The notes beneath the pieces were generated by a model. The model made no database searches. It was given only the letters and a program-made list of their open reading frames with translations, and was not told the DNA's origin. Positions 12,890 through 25,233 of a stretch of DNA of 64,000 nt are shown one piece after another. The DNA comes from Diprion similis. Lineage: Eukaryota > Arthropoda > Insecta > Hymenoptera > Diprionidae. The translations under genes and the position numbers were made by a program. The stretch spans positions 8,288,493 to 8,352,492 of the forward strand of contig NC_060115.1 of the NCBI RefSeq assembly GCF_021155765.1, written 5' to 3'. Each line of letters starts with the position of its first letter. Position 1 is the first letter of the stretch.

Positions 12890-15800
12890 TTTTTTCAACA
12901 TTTTTGCTTTTTCTTCTTCTTCACTGTGTGTTTTCCTTTTTATTTCTACACTTGTACTTCAGCTTTTAGGAATTGCTGCATTGCATGCATGTAATACCGA
13001 GATTATAGGCTTGAGCTGGTTTGGTGAAAGCGGCGTACTGTTGTAAGAACAAAGAAAATCTAGGTGTTGATAGAAGTGTGCGGTTGAAGTAAACGACAGA
13101 TGAGATGGTTTCCTGGTTTAGAACAAAAGTAACGTTTCGACGGCTCGAGCAAAACGTAATGCACGTTTACAATTTAACGCATCTCATCTTCACAATCGCC
13201 GGTTTCACATTCCCATGCAGTTTTGCAGCTAATTATCACGTCGTATTCACGCATCCTGAAGTCCAGCGTGCGAAAAGAGCAACTTTGGTTGTGTACACAA
13301 CGCGTTTGCACTGCTCGTTTGTGAAAGGAAATTCTGTGAGAAAAGTAGATTCGCGATAAACAAGCAACGATTCGAATTTGTGGTCATCGTTTCATTGTAC
13401 ATACATCCACGATACGCATCCGACAAATTAATTCGTGAACACGTGGATCTACGGCCAGAAATCATAGCTGAACTCTCTTTACATACCTATATACATATAT
13501 ATACTATATAGGGCACCAGGAAGATTTATGAGGAATTATTGCAACGAATTAGCGTGGGAACGAAACACTGGGAGAGTCAACCGGGTTCATTGAATGACTA
13601 ACCGTTCGAAGCTGTAACGTACATTTATATATATATATATATATGTGCATATAGGCATTCGATCGCGAAAATACAAACGCGTCCATGGCTGGAACACTTT
13701 CTTTGTACACCGTGTACACAAGTTAGATGCGACGCATTAATGCACTAAGTACGTTACTTTGGCTCTAACTCGTTTTTTCTTCTTCAATATTATTTTTTCT
13801 GGTAAGGGGATGAAAATTATCGGTGTTGAATTTTAGATAAAACAGTAGGAAACAAGGGCTTAAATTATGGAGTTACGAAGACATGAAAGAAATTCGGTGC
13901 CAGTTTGGTGGCGAGAATTTTTCGCGAGTGCAAATGAAATAATTACCTACGATCAACTTTCCTCCGTAATTTATTTATCCCACTGGCGTGAATTCGAAGC
14001 AATCAATTTTACCGTATACCTACTCGTAAAACGTTTCTTACCGCTGTACGAATGAAATAAATTAACACTCTTTTTCCCAGGCACAGAAGATTAATTTATT
14101 TTCTTCGCATTCACGTTTCTCGCGAAACATTACTATACTGTAATGTATTACTGTACTGTATTACTGTAATAACTATTATTTCGAAACTATAATACGTGTC
14201 GGGGGACGAGTTTAATGACACAGCGCAAGCGATTACCAAAGATTAATTACACACTCGCGTAAATACGGCTACCCGTTCCGAGGAATAAGTATGGTAATTT
14301 ATGTACATAATATTCACGCAGGCGTATAGTAAATATGAAATCTGTATCGTCGAAAGAGTGGCCCATTGATGGTTCGCCGATTCTGAACAGTATGTACAAG
14401 CTTTGCAAAATCAATTTGCGCCAGTGCGGTGAGTCTACTGCACGACTTGGGTAGGTACGCGCTTATAATTTTCTGAAATTGGTCGCTTAACAAATTTCAT
14501 TGAGAAGTTAAATTTGCTAAATTTTCACCTCGAGTCAATAATTCAATCACTAAAGATCAAGATCCTTCGACGAGAAACTCAATTATTATTCAAGAACAAT
14601 AAGGCTTGGAAGAGTGTAAAGAAATTGTTTTCGGTTGGAAATATATTCCATTCGTGAATCACGGCGGTAAAATAAATAAACGAAATAACCAGCAAGTGTA
14701 TTTATTGTTGCGTGTGCGTTGAACAGGTCGTTGAAAATCCATTTGTTTAGACATTTTTCATGCAGGTTTCTCCTAACACTCGGCATCAGAAGTGTTGGAA
14801 TGAATGTTGTATTGCGAGATGTCAGGCGCAACGTGTTTGAACCATTGGAAGACTTCAGTGACGTAAATTTTGGTAATACCGGTCAGTGGTATTTTGCAAC
14901 TTTACCGAGGTCTTAAGGCGGGGTAATATTATTACGGGGTAAAACATCTATTTGTTCTATATTCGTTACAGATTTGGATAAACAAAAGAAAAACGCATTG
15001 GAATGTACGCAGAATTCAAATTTGTCTTTCTGCATATTGGATACCTTTTATCAGGTTTACTGGTTACTTGCAATCTCAAATTTTTAACAGGGCTGGTCAG
15101 AAATTCTGGAACCTTGGAAATGCCCAGATCAAAATGCTTAGAAGTCGCTGCCAGCTTCGAAACACAAGAGTGGAATACTCGGTAAGTGTTTTAAAGAATA
15201 AATTTAACGGTGGGAGAAGTCTCGTGTTGGAAATTTTTAAAATTACGATTTCATTCTCATGTATTCTCAAATATTCGCTTCAAATTTGCAGAACGTGAAT
15301 CGTTGACGCAATTTGCACACAACCATTTCCGCTGCATTCGTTAATAGACTCAATAGTTTGAAGTCTCACAACCGCAAATGCTAAAGTATTACCGTGTTAT
15401 TAACACCTGACGGTGTTTAATTTTTTGCACAAGTATGAATATGACATCGTCACCTGTAAAAATTTCTGCTCACCTGCTAATTTCTAGTTACACTCGGCCA
15501 GCATTTTTACAGTCATGTTGATCTATATCCAGTTCTGGCGTTCAGACCTAAGGCAATGAAATGACGAAAAAAAGTTTTTGCTACATCGATTTTTAACTTT
15601 AGTCAATATTTTTTGGGGCCTTGGAAGTAGCCCCTCACGCCGAAATTAATTCACATGAGAGATCTTTTGGTAATGAGTACCCATAATTTTGTTCGTAAGG
15701 ATCCATGAATCGAGTCACGGAAAAAAAACATCGAATGCATAAAATGTCATTTTGGTATCTCTCCGGAGAGGATGGAGGGGGTTATCGAGTCATCAACCAC

Positions 15801-16122
15801 TGAGCACATATTTTTATGACTTAAGAAACATTCCTGAACAGACAGTTTAGAAATCCCGAGATAGGAGCGTGTAACCTCTCTGATCGAGGGTTATCTTTTT
15901 TCTGCTCACAATCAAAGCCTATCAGCGATGTGATAAGAGTTTCCATCGAAGTTACTTTACTTACGTTAGTCAGTTATTGTTGAAGAAAACTCGGAACAGG
16001 ATGCGGGAAACGTGATTGTTCTAGTCATTCGCTATCAATCGAAACGCTTGGTGATAGTACCTGACTTGCAAAATTGTAAAAGTGAAAGTAAAATTTGTTA
16101 ACTCTGTTATAGCAATACGAAG
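12890..16122. other. Intergenic DNA between GAPDH relic and oxygenase array
   Basis: AT-rich with scattered short open frames and TA-rich runs (for example 13626-13645). No product was recognised. Near the right end, GTGATAAGAG at about 15929 and a TCAGTT initiator-like hexamer at about 15970 sit roughly 30 bp apart, about 150 bp before the first array gene's ATG. They are the best guess for its promoter, and TTATAG at about 16113 could be a 5' UTR splice acceptor. Confidence 0.4.
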
Positions 16123-17921
16123 ATGCCGATAGTTGACGAAAAAGGTGGACAGGACTCAAAACTCAAGAGGAATTTGAGGAAACGAGCGGAGAATGATGAA
16201 AGTGACGACAGTGGCTTGGCCGAAGTGAATCTGGAATCGGAAGTAATTAATGAAACGTACCGAAGAAAGGTAATCTTGTATAGATTGGCCGAAATTGAAC
16301 GTCGGGGCGAAACTAAAATTCTGCGTAACTTTGAACGAATAAAAAATGAATCCTCTCTTCCGAAAGTCAAAGGGTTATTTGCGACGCGTTCAAAACCTGT
16401 AGACCCTTCCAAAGAAAGCTTGGAATCGCTGACCGAAATGTTGCAAGAAGCTTTGCAAGGTGTGCCAGACTCAATTCTACACTTGATGACCGGATGGACA
16501 CGTCCCGGGGACTGCGGACGACCCGCCGATCAGAAACCGGATTGGCTCGACATGGAAAAGCTGCGACGAGGGCAGAAGTTCGCGGAGAATCACATGTATG
16601 CCATCTTTTTCCAGGATATGATTTCCTTGTTCATTATCTTCAGTCTCGAGGATTCGCTGAAGCCACTAATCATGACCGGAAAATCAAGCACGCCGTATAC
16701 CGCGTTCAAAAGGTAACCATAACGCCAATGTAACTCTGATTAAATCTAGGGTAGAATCAAAAACGCAGTTTCCATTCTCACCCTTCCACATGCCCCAAGA
16801 ATTTATCGATTAAAAATTTAAGGTACCTTTCAACTGGGCTGCGGGTTCGACACTGGATGACCGGTGACCTCTGGACGAAGGGGTCCGTAGCTAACATGGA
16901 CATCTCCACGGTGAGGGCGATGCATGGGACGGTGAGACGAAGACTGGAAACTTCGACTAACGAGGAAGTGGATGCTGCAGCGGAAATTGGCAAGCCCTGG
17001 TCCCCCATGCGGGAAATACTGATCAAGGATTTTTCCGAGGCTTGCGAGGCCCCCTCGATCGGCCAGTGTCCCTACGTCGTGGAGCCGGGCAGCCATGATC
17101 GTCCGAAGGGTATTAATCAAACGGAAATGGTGCTGACGCAGTGGTGCTTTGTTGGCTTGCTCGTTTCCTTCCCAGAGTCCTTTGGGGTCCATTACGCCTC
17201 TGAGGAGGACCTCGAGGCCTTTTGCCATCTCTGGAGAAGCATCGGGTACCAGTTGGGAGTCGAGGATGAGTGAGTCGGCTTCTTCTCACTTGTCGATCAC
17301 CCTGTTCTTGTGGGAAATTGCTTGATTTTGAATTAAAGGTATAACTTCTGCCGTGGCACTCTTGAGGACATTCGACGTCGAACGCACGATTATCTCGAAT
17401 CTTGGATCAAGCCCAATCTACGAAACGTCAGTCCAGAATGGGAACACATGATGAGGTGCGTCGTGACTGGACTTAGTGCTGTCGTCTCGGATACCACCTA
17501 CGAAAGTGCCCTCCTGTTCCTCACCGAAATGCTCGACCTTCCGATGCCACGACTGAACGCCTCCTTGTCGTACCTGGAATGGTGCAGGCATAAGATCAGG
17601 AAGTGAGTTTCAATTCTTACCAAACCGAAGAGGATAAAGTCAAGTGAAGATTTCAAAACCCGTGTGAAATAATGAAATGACATAGAATTATTGATTTGGT
17701 CAATGATACTTCTGGTTACTGTTTCACCGTCAAAATTTTAACCATCGATTTATCTTCATTACAGGTTTCACTTTTCCTACACGCTCAAGCTCCCAGGAAT
17801 GGCTGGATGGTTCAATAGTTTCGTGAACAAAGCCACAGAGCGTGCCGAGAACTTCACTCCCGAAGAACTGGAAGTTATACGGATAAAAATGGACAGCATA
17901 TACCCTGGTCAGGACAAATAA
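16123..17921 (+). CDS. MPAB/Lcp-type (DUF2236) oxygenase family protein, array gene 1
   Basis: Four exons: 16123-16712, 16823-17269, 17339-17602 and 17765-17921. All introns are GT-AG and the joined frame is 485 aa. The first ~105 residues are charged and probably disordered. Then come LHLMTGWTRPGDCGRP, PDWLDMEKLRRGQKF, the helical TGKSSTPYTAFKR segment, RHWMTGDLW, VRAMHGTVRRRL, GQCPYVV, TQWCFVGLL, CHLWRSIGYQLG and NFCRGTLEDIR. The PxW(V/L)D...RGQ block, VRxxH and WRxIGxxLG match the MPAB/Lcp catalytic superfamily: fungal MpaB, which cleaves a farnesyl chain, and the bacterial rubber oxygenase Lcp, a heme enzyme. The histidine in VRAMH is the likely heme ligand by analogy. No signal peptide is seen. 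The substrate is unknown. An AATAAA lies at about 18175. This is the most distant member in spacing, 7.3 kb from gene 2. Confidence 0.85.
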
Positions 17922-18939
17922 CTATGTATAAGCCTTTCGCCGAGGTCTCTGTTTTCTTTTTTTTCTATCAGGAGTCATTTGAGGCGATTTTTTGAGGAAA
18001 TCGATCACTGCTTGTCACTGTTTCGAGACTCTTCGTCAATGACGGATATTATTATAACGATATCTATGGGTACGGTCGTAAAATCAGACAATATTTCTTA
18101 GCATTTAACGAAAGAACTATTATTTTGGCTAAGGAAAAATACAATCGTGAATTCAAAATCCCTATTTTAACGAGAATAAAACGAGAAAAAAATATGGGAG
18201 TGGAAAATTATAAAATTATACAACTGAACGTCATTAAGTGGTAAAGACAAAAACATTCCAGTACCTCAATGACTCAACAGATATCAAACAGTGTGATGAA
18301 TAATCTATGACATGACGGATCGTATTCGATCACAACTAATACAATTATACCTAACGACGTTGTTAGTGCCAAAATAGAAAATAAAATGGGATCACAAAGG
18401 CATGAATCCAGCAGTGCAAAATCGAAGTACACGCGTAGTCTTGCGACACGTGGCTGACACGCAAGTGTAGAGTGAATTATTTAAGGCTTGGCGAGTCTAA
18501 TTTTGTTGTTTGGCCAAAGCGCATGCCCCAGGTCATGTGGCGTCGTCGTCGAGTAGACGAGGGTCGGTCGATTCTGACGCTGGCGATGTGGAATCCCTTT
18601 TCATCTCGTACACAACAGAGTGAAAAACGGTGATCGCCTTGCCAGAGGCTACAGTGTCGCTGCGCAGCAGCATCCGGCAACAATTCCACGCACGCACGAC
18701 ACCACCGTGTGTAAACTCGCTTTTTCCCTTGGGTAATTCGCCGAGGCTTTTCCCTCTTTCCTCTCTCGTTACCTTTCATGCATACATTTTCCGCCCCAGT
18801 CGGCGCACTGCCTCTCGAGGCTACCGTTTCAGCTCCAGCTCCGAATCGCTAAATCTCGACTCCTTAGTTGGCTGCAGTCTTTCTCTCTTCGGTTCGGTTC
18901 AGTACGATTCGGTTTTGATCCGGTGAAGTAGTATTCGCG

Positions 18940-19163
18940 ACGCTTCAGTGACGGAATCGTTCGCCTCGTCACTCCGACGTATCCGTCGCTCTGTTCAGTT
19001 CCACGTTGGTGATTCGGTGCTTTGAAAACGTGACTCTGGGCTTGGAAATCTCTCTATAAATGTCGCCGAGGAAGGAATTAAGGAGGACCGGAAGTCGAGC
19101 AAGAAGTACTTGGCTCCGTTGACCGGAAGTCGAACTGCTGTGAAAGCTCCCCGCGGTTAACCG
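18940..19163 (+). promoter_or_regulatory. Candidate promoter and untranslated first exon (possibly of array gene 2)
   Basis: Two initiator-like TTCAGT sites (about 18955 and 18995) sit in a locally GC-rich stretch. It ends in CGCGGTTAACCG followed by GTGGGTA, a possible donor near 19164. The first acceptor before gene 2's ATG is TGTTTCAG at about 25129. This pairing is an inference; the only short reading frame here (ATG at about 19060) stops after about 20 codons. Confidence 0.25.
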
Positions 19164-20526
19164 GTGGGTATAAAATATAATGTGTGCATAGTTATGGCGA
19201 TATTGTGACTGAAAAAATGATACTGCTACCGATTGCTCGTAATCAGTACTCGAATCTGTATAATACAGTGAGCTGGAGAAAAGTTTAGCCTCGACTTACG
19301 TGTTACGTTACGTTGGTATTTTGCGTCGTCACGTCGATTCAAACCTTGTGGTGTTGTGACTACCGACGAGATATCCGAAGAAATGTTGAGCCACTTAAAA
19401 AAAAATATCATGGCACGAAATAATTGCAGTGGCAGTGGATTAAATGTGAGGGAAAATTTTAAGTCGGAAGCTCTGTGCCAATAATTTTCCGAAGTTCGCA
19501 TAGCTCGGATATTTTCTGATTCGTCGGTGTTATTTTAATCCACGACGCAGCTGCCGTTGTCGTAGTGAGTAATGCGACAAAACTTTCTTTGTCATTTGTC
19601 GACTTTGCCGTAACACGATGAACGAACCGAGGCAACGACTGCGCAAAAAGTTGTACTTACTGATAGTATTGTTCATGATACTCGTACCGTTTTATTGTTG
19701 GAATTTGAACGATGATTTGGGCGCAGAAAAGCTGGTCGTGAGTGTAAATCGGAACGGCCTGACATTTTGCGTTTAACGTGAAATCTTGGATGTTCTTTAC
19801 TTTCCAAAAATTCCATAATTGTTGACGACGATATCCAATGAATAATTAAAAGTAATTGCACAACACGATGGTTACACCTGAAATGAATATAAATAAATGA
19901 ATATTTGATCTGTGACGTAATAAATTTGAAATATTTAGTCATCGTATAGAGTTAAAAGCATGTGCTCGGGGCATTTAAAATTCGTGTAAACATCTAAACA
20001 AATTTCAATCTAAAATTTAATGAAGCTGAGAGAAAATACGCCCGCGTCCTTCACTGGAGTACCTGCAGCTACAAAATACACACTCATTCGTTTCGGTAAA
20101 ATCTCGACATTCGAATTTCAAGTTCCAGTGAGCGGTTTTTTCGAGAATGGTACCGTTGCCCGTGATTCTTAAATTTTTCTTGCCGATTCGAGAGAGCGTC
20201 AGACGCGCAAATTCACTCGGATTACTTTATCGCATTGCGATTCAACGAACGATTACTTTGATCAATGCGAGAATGAACCCAGATTGTATATAAATGTCAG
20301 CTCGGCGTGTTTTACCGGCTTTATCAGCTGCTGTTCGTGTAATCAGAGAATCGGTTTGGAATTAGCACCTGTCACACGACCCAAGGCCATTACTTCACAT
20401 TGCATAATGCAATCACTCGCAGATGAAATCACTGTCATTTCCGAAGCACATAATACGTGTGTATTCCTGCATGAAATTCATTTCGCAATCCAATCATTGA
20501 ATCGGTTGCGTTCGTGCTGTGACAAG

Positions 20527-20552
20527 AAAGAAGAAGAAGAAGAAGAAAAAAA
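20527..20552. repeat. (GAA)n purine tract
   Basis: Tandem AAG/GAA units running into an A-rich run on the plus strand. Confidence 0.8.
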
Positions 20553-20872
20553 ATTGCAACTGCGATATTTGCTAAAAAGTAGTCTAAACGTTGATAATAA
20601 ATTTGACGCATCGTTCCTTCCTATTCGCGAAAAATTAGACCTTAATTTTACCATTAGCAGCCTGAGTAAATATTATTATTTGCCTGGATAGTTTATAAGT
20701 TTTAAAACTCTTGACCGCCGTGTGTTGGCGGTGTCGAAAAGCGAAGGTCAGCTCGGCAATTAGCAACTATTCCGCATAATAAAATCCAGTTTTTTTTTAC
20801 TACACGAATTTACAGTCCATTCGCCAAGTTCACACAGCACTATTATGGCTCAGCAACCGGTTTCCACGTATG

Positions 20873-20890
20873 TGTGTGTGTGTGTGTGTA
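20873..20890. repeat. (TG)n dinucleotide tract
   Basis: Eight to nine TG units, uninterrupted. Confidence 0.85.
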
Positions 20891-21851
20891 ATAATCTTGA
20901 CGTACGTACCTGCCTAAAGTGCACACCGCATACACACTTACCTGCTTAGTCGATGTAAAATTTTTCTCCTCGTTTTACGTTTTACATTTTGCGTCAACAC
21001 ATATGCGGCTCTGGTTGACATTCCTCGCTAGCTCATAGTCATTAAATTATGCAGTCTTATTTTCACGTGACACCAACGACACGCACGCATGCACGTGTGA
21101 GTGGTTCGTGTCTCTAGATCAAATACGAGGCCGGATCTAGCACAATTAGACACGGTGTAATATCTTGTTTATTAATGTTTATAACAACAAGCTAGAAATT
21201 TAATTGTACCTTTAATATTATGCAGGAACATCGTTGCTGACTCCCATGCATTAGTGAACGTTACATAATTTACGAAGACGTTGTTCGATCTCGTGATCTA
21301 CGAAGGATTAAATTTGACAAAAAACGAATAGTATCGAGGCGGAATTTTTCATCGGCTCATTTCCACTCGTGCATTTTTACCGACGACTTTGCAATAGCTT
21401 GCAAACTTCCATAAGCTCGTTATCCGTGGCTTATCCAACCGTGTCGTAAGTCATACAAATTACCGGGCGTGGTTTGCATAGGAAAAAATGAAAAACCGTG
21501 TAAAAGTACGTTATGCAAATGGCGAAAATTGCAGGCTGCAAAGACCGTGCCGAGAAGAAGAAAGAAAAGTGGGAAAAAATAAGAAGGAAAGAAAACCAGG
21601 CAACGCGTCTCGTATAACTCTTGAAGGTGAATACATCGCCTTCGGATTCATGATACACATCTCGCCAGTTGATGTCAGTCTCTGCAAGAATTGCTGTAAC
21701 CTTCGACGAGGCTAATGTCCATGGGTTCCGACCGTCGTCGGAGCTTCAGGCCGATCCGTTTGTTCCTCGCATGTTAGTCTGAGATGAACTTCTGTTCGGT
21801 GAGTTCCGCGATACGACCAGAGTTTGCAGCTTCCCGTTTTATCCGAAGTAG

Positions 21852-22208
21852 TTAGTCGTCACAGAGGGACGGTGAGTTTTTGAAAAACTTATAATCGTCG
21901 TTGGACCAACTCCAATTCATCGTTTTCCTCCTATGGATTTTCCGCCGCGAGGCTGCACGACGATTCGCCTTTTGTGCAAGTATATAAAGGAGCTGACGAA
22001 CTGCGTATAATAACGCGGAAACGGGACCACCGTCACGAAACCGCGTAAACCGAGCTACGGCATGATCGACTAGAGTAAGGAGTGAAAAAGTTGCGACCCA
22101 GTTTCCGGTTGGATTATAAAACAGTTCTTTTACATCCTCGGCCGTGACACAATTATCTCGAAGAATATAGAAAATGAAGAAGAGGATTAAAGAGGCTGGG
22201 AGTGGCAT
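21852..22208 (-). CDS. Candidate small secreted protein (118 aa), unrecognised
   Basis: A single open frame from ATG at 22208 to a stop at 21852. The N-terminus is a textbook secretion signal: a hydrophobic core (LPASLILFFIFYIL), then RDNCVTA followed by ED as a plausible cleavage site. The mature part includes VKELFYNPTGNWVATFSLL and a basic stretch near residues 80-95 (KANRRAASRRKIHRRK), followed by WSWSNDDYKFFKN. Only one cysteine would remain after cleavage, near the C-terminus. The ATG follows an A-rich leader, the usual insect context. I do not recognise the family. It lies antisense in the interval between array genes 1 and 2. It could equally be chance, since one frame of this length is not rare here; the signal peptide is the main argument. 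Confidence 0.35.
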   Translation of the reverse strand: MPLPASLILFFIFYILRDNCVTAEDVKELFYNPTGNWVATFSLLTLVDHAVARFTRFRDGGPVSALLYAVRQLLYILAQKANRRAASRRKIHRRKTMNWSWSNDDYKFFKNSPSLCDD

Positions 22209-23404
22209 TTTTTTTATTTTATTTTTCTTTTAAACAAAGAAAATTTCAAAAACGAAATCACGCGATCATTATCTCCATTAGATTTTTCAATTTATTGTTG
22301 CTCGAATTTACAGCCTTTTCTAATAACTAACTCCTCTTTAAGTAAGGACGAGCTACGGCTTCCGGTTTCTCAATAATTGCCAATTTCTAGGTTTGCAGGG
22401 CACACGATGCACGCGGTATAAGGAAACCGCGAGGCTTAAACCGCGTAGAATAATGACAAATTTTGTAATAATAAGTACAACTGAGATAATGGCATATAGT
22501 TTCAGTGCCGACTCGCGTACCTACTCTGGCGTCTCCGCTTTTTATCCCCGCGGGTTCTTTGTATTTATGCTAGTTTAAGCCGTTGTCACGACTCGTGGTT
22601 TTCGACGTTTTACTTACTTTTGCCATCCGATGCTCCGTCTTTCTTTTCCTCGTCCGTGGATCCCCGCTTCCACTAAGCCGAAGTGTTAATACCAGTTAAC
22701 ACATCGCCTTGTTCGCTTTGTCCCAGTTTTCCCTTCTAAGAGATGATTAATTCAACGCATATCTGATCGGCCTATTTTTGCTTCCTCTAAATTGTCTCGC
22801 CGCTAATTCTTTTCGCGGCAAATTTTGCCGACCTTTACGCTCTAGAATCGGTATATTATACACCGAATCGTATATATTCAAGGTGGTTTGGTTTAATTAG
22901 GTTTAGCTTGGTTTCACACACCGAAAAATTATTTTATCCAACATTGACATTGCAGCCTACATCGTTTTTATCTCTCCCGGATTTAGAGGTCTGGAAAGTA
23001 TTCAAAATTTTATACAATAACTTGCTGGTGCGTTATTTCTATAGTTTGGAATGGCGGTCTGACGAAAAGATTAATATTCATGTGTATGAATACGTGTATA
23101 TATCCATGTACAAATAGTAACCTACAGTGAAAAATTATCCCCGACAATAATCTGTTCCCTGCGTTGCGTATTCATTCAATTTTTGTTTCCTTAATTTCTT
23201 GCCTTCAACGAGACTGTGCAAAGTCTAAACGCGCACTTGCATGACATCTGCATAAGCATCGTTTGATTCATTATCGGTCAAGAGCCCGACATTGGAACAA
23301 CTCAGCATCCAGTGAGAAAGTCTCTAAGACTTTCAAAAATTCATTTCAAGTTGACACGGTAAACTTCCGAACCGTTCTGTCCGTCGCTGATTTTATGCGG
23401 AAAG

Positions 23405-23428
23405 ATTTTTCCCTCCTCTTCTTGTCCT

Positions 23429-23460
<32 letters not shown>

Positions 23461-23466
23461 TTTTTA
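23405..23466. repeat. (TTC)n pyrimidine tract
   Basis: Long T/C-only run with many TTC and CTT units; one strand is all pyrimidine. Confidence 0.85.
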
Positions 23467-23603
23467 GGATAAATGGCGAAAGGTCATCGCCACTCCTTTT
23501 TGCGTCTCGCTCTAGCCAAAAACTCGTTTCTGTGTTAATCTACGCACTAGCGTAGAGAACTCGCACGATTAAAGTGTGCCAAAAAATAAATAAACAAATA
23601 AAA

Positions 23604-23604
<1 letters not shown>

Positions 23605-23635
<31 letters not shown>
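23605..23635. repeat. Poly(A) run of about 31
   Basis: Uninterrupted A tract preceded by AATAAATAAAC-type A-rich DNA. It could be the tail of an old retroinsertion, but nothing recognisable precedes it. Confidence 0.85.
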
Positions 23636-23636
<1 letters not shown>

Positions 23637-25233
23637 ACATGTGTCTTAGCTCCACATTCGATAACTCGATTTTATGGGAGGCCAGGAATTAATAAAGTAT
23701 ATCAATTTCTTCGAACTTACGATGAAATCGTAATTCGAGGGAGATTACGAGCAGTAATTTGAAATCCTGAAAATTATTATCGTCCGTGCGAAATAACAGG
23801 TGTTTATTTTTTCACGCATTTATCTCAGGTTGATCAGATTAAGTAATAAGCTAATTGCATTTTAAGCTGATACTTCTAAATCGATTGAAAGCAAATTGTC
23901 ACGTCACCATTGTAGCGACAACATCTTCGCTGAAACAAAGCGATTTTTGCGATTGAAAATGAGCCAATCAATTAATTTAGAGACGTTCGTTAATCCTGAA
24001 TTTTTTCTTTCGCAATTAGAAAAGTCTCGGTGGTTGATCAATAGCTGATCTTTGACCCCTTTTCCGGATTTTGATCCAGTGGCACGCGATTCACGCACTG
24101 CGTTCAGGCGTTGCCCTTATCTATAGCAATATATATCTTCCTTCGAGATAAAAAGATGGATACGTCAACTAGGCGATGAGGAAAGGGAGATACGCGAGGT
24201 TTGATTCGCCTAAAGTAAAACGAGACTCAGTTACGCTCGCGCTACGAGAGTTGCGTTAACCGTTCTGCGCGATTAACGCGAGGTGAATTAATTTGTTCGC
24301 TAAAAATTAAAATGCGTCGTATAACGTGATCCTATGGATAGAAATATTAATCTACGTGAACAGCCATAGGAAGTGAGCAGAATCAGGTTTATTTCAAATT
24401 CATATCTTTAATGGTTGCCGGATTTTATTATTACGATAATTATCGTTACCTGATGCAAACGCGATACGCGTATCGACTACGTTATTTATACATATTTTGA
24501 CAAGGCCGATCGTTACGTCTATATAAAAAGATACGACATTTCGGATTTGCCTCAAAATAATATTCTTATAAATTTTCCTAAACGACATATAATTATGGCA
24601 TTAGACGAATTAAGCTTTTTTTAATGTCACTGAGAATTTTCAACATTTACCTATTATTTCAAAGAACAATCAATTGAATTCGGCAATCGATAGAAAAAAA
24701 CATCGTTCGATTAATAGAGTCGATAAATCGATTGATAGATGAAGCTAATAATTTCACACTCCGACGTGTTGTTATAAAATACCGATCGTTGTTAAGTAAA
24801 AGTGAATACGATGGCAGCTTGTAACTACAGCAAATGACAGATCAAGTCTTTCAGCCTGTGGCTTATTGTTCCACCTTGAGCACATTTCGAGTTTTAGTAT
24901 CTCACAGTGAGTCGTGCGATGCATTTCACAGAGTGGGAGCAAAGAACACACGAACACTAAATTCAGAAAATCATAAGAATATAAAGATGAAATTTTCAGT
25001 CCCTCAAACTTGAATCTATAATTTTGACAAATAAATTTGACGGAAGGATAAAATTATGGCAAGATTTAATATATTTAATCAACTAAAATATTAATCCTTG
25101 ATAAAAATATTCTCTGCACGTGTTTCAGAATCGAAATTTGGCGTCAAGATCTTCCACCGATCATCCGATCTATGGTTATCAAAATTGTCGATCAATTCTC
25201 AACGGGCGGAATATTTGAAAAATCACTAGCAGA

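Larger units (their letters stand above)
17922..25233. other. 7.3-kb interval between array genes 1 and 2
   Basis: It holds the 3' flank of gene 1, a GC-richer stretch at about 18.6-19.2 kb that looks like a promoter or 5' UTR exon, a candidate minus-strand small secreted-protein ORF at 21852-22208, and microsatellites. It may be partly a large 5' UTR intron of gene 2, because TGTTTCAG at about 25122-25129 is a good acceptor. No relic of the oxygenase genes was recognised in it. Confidence 0.4.

Noticed and set aside
23263-23635. Poly(A) run as the tail of a processed pseudogene or SINE
   Set aside because: No gene-like or tRNA-like sequence precedes it and no target duplication was seen.
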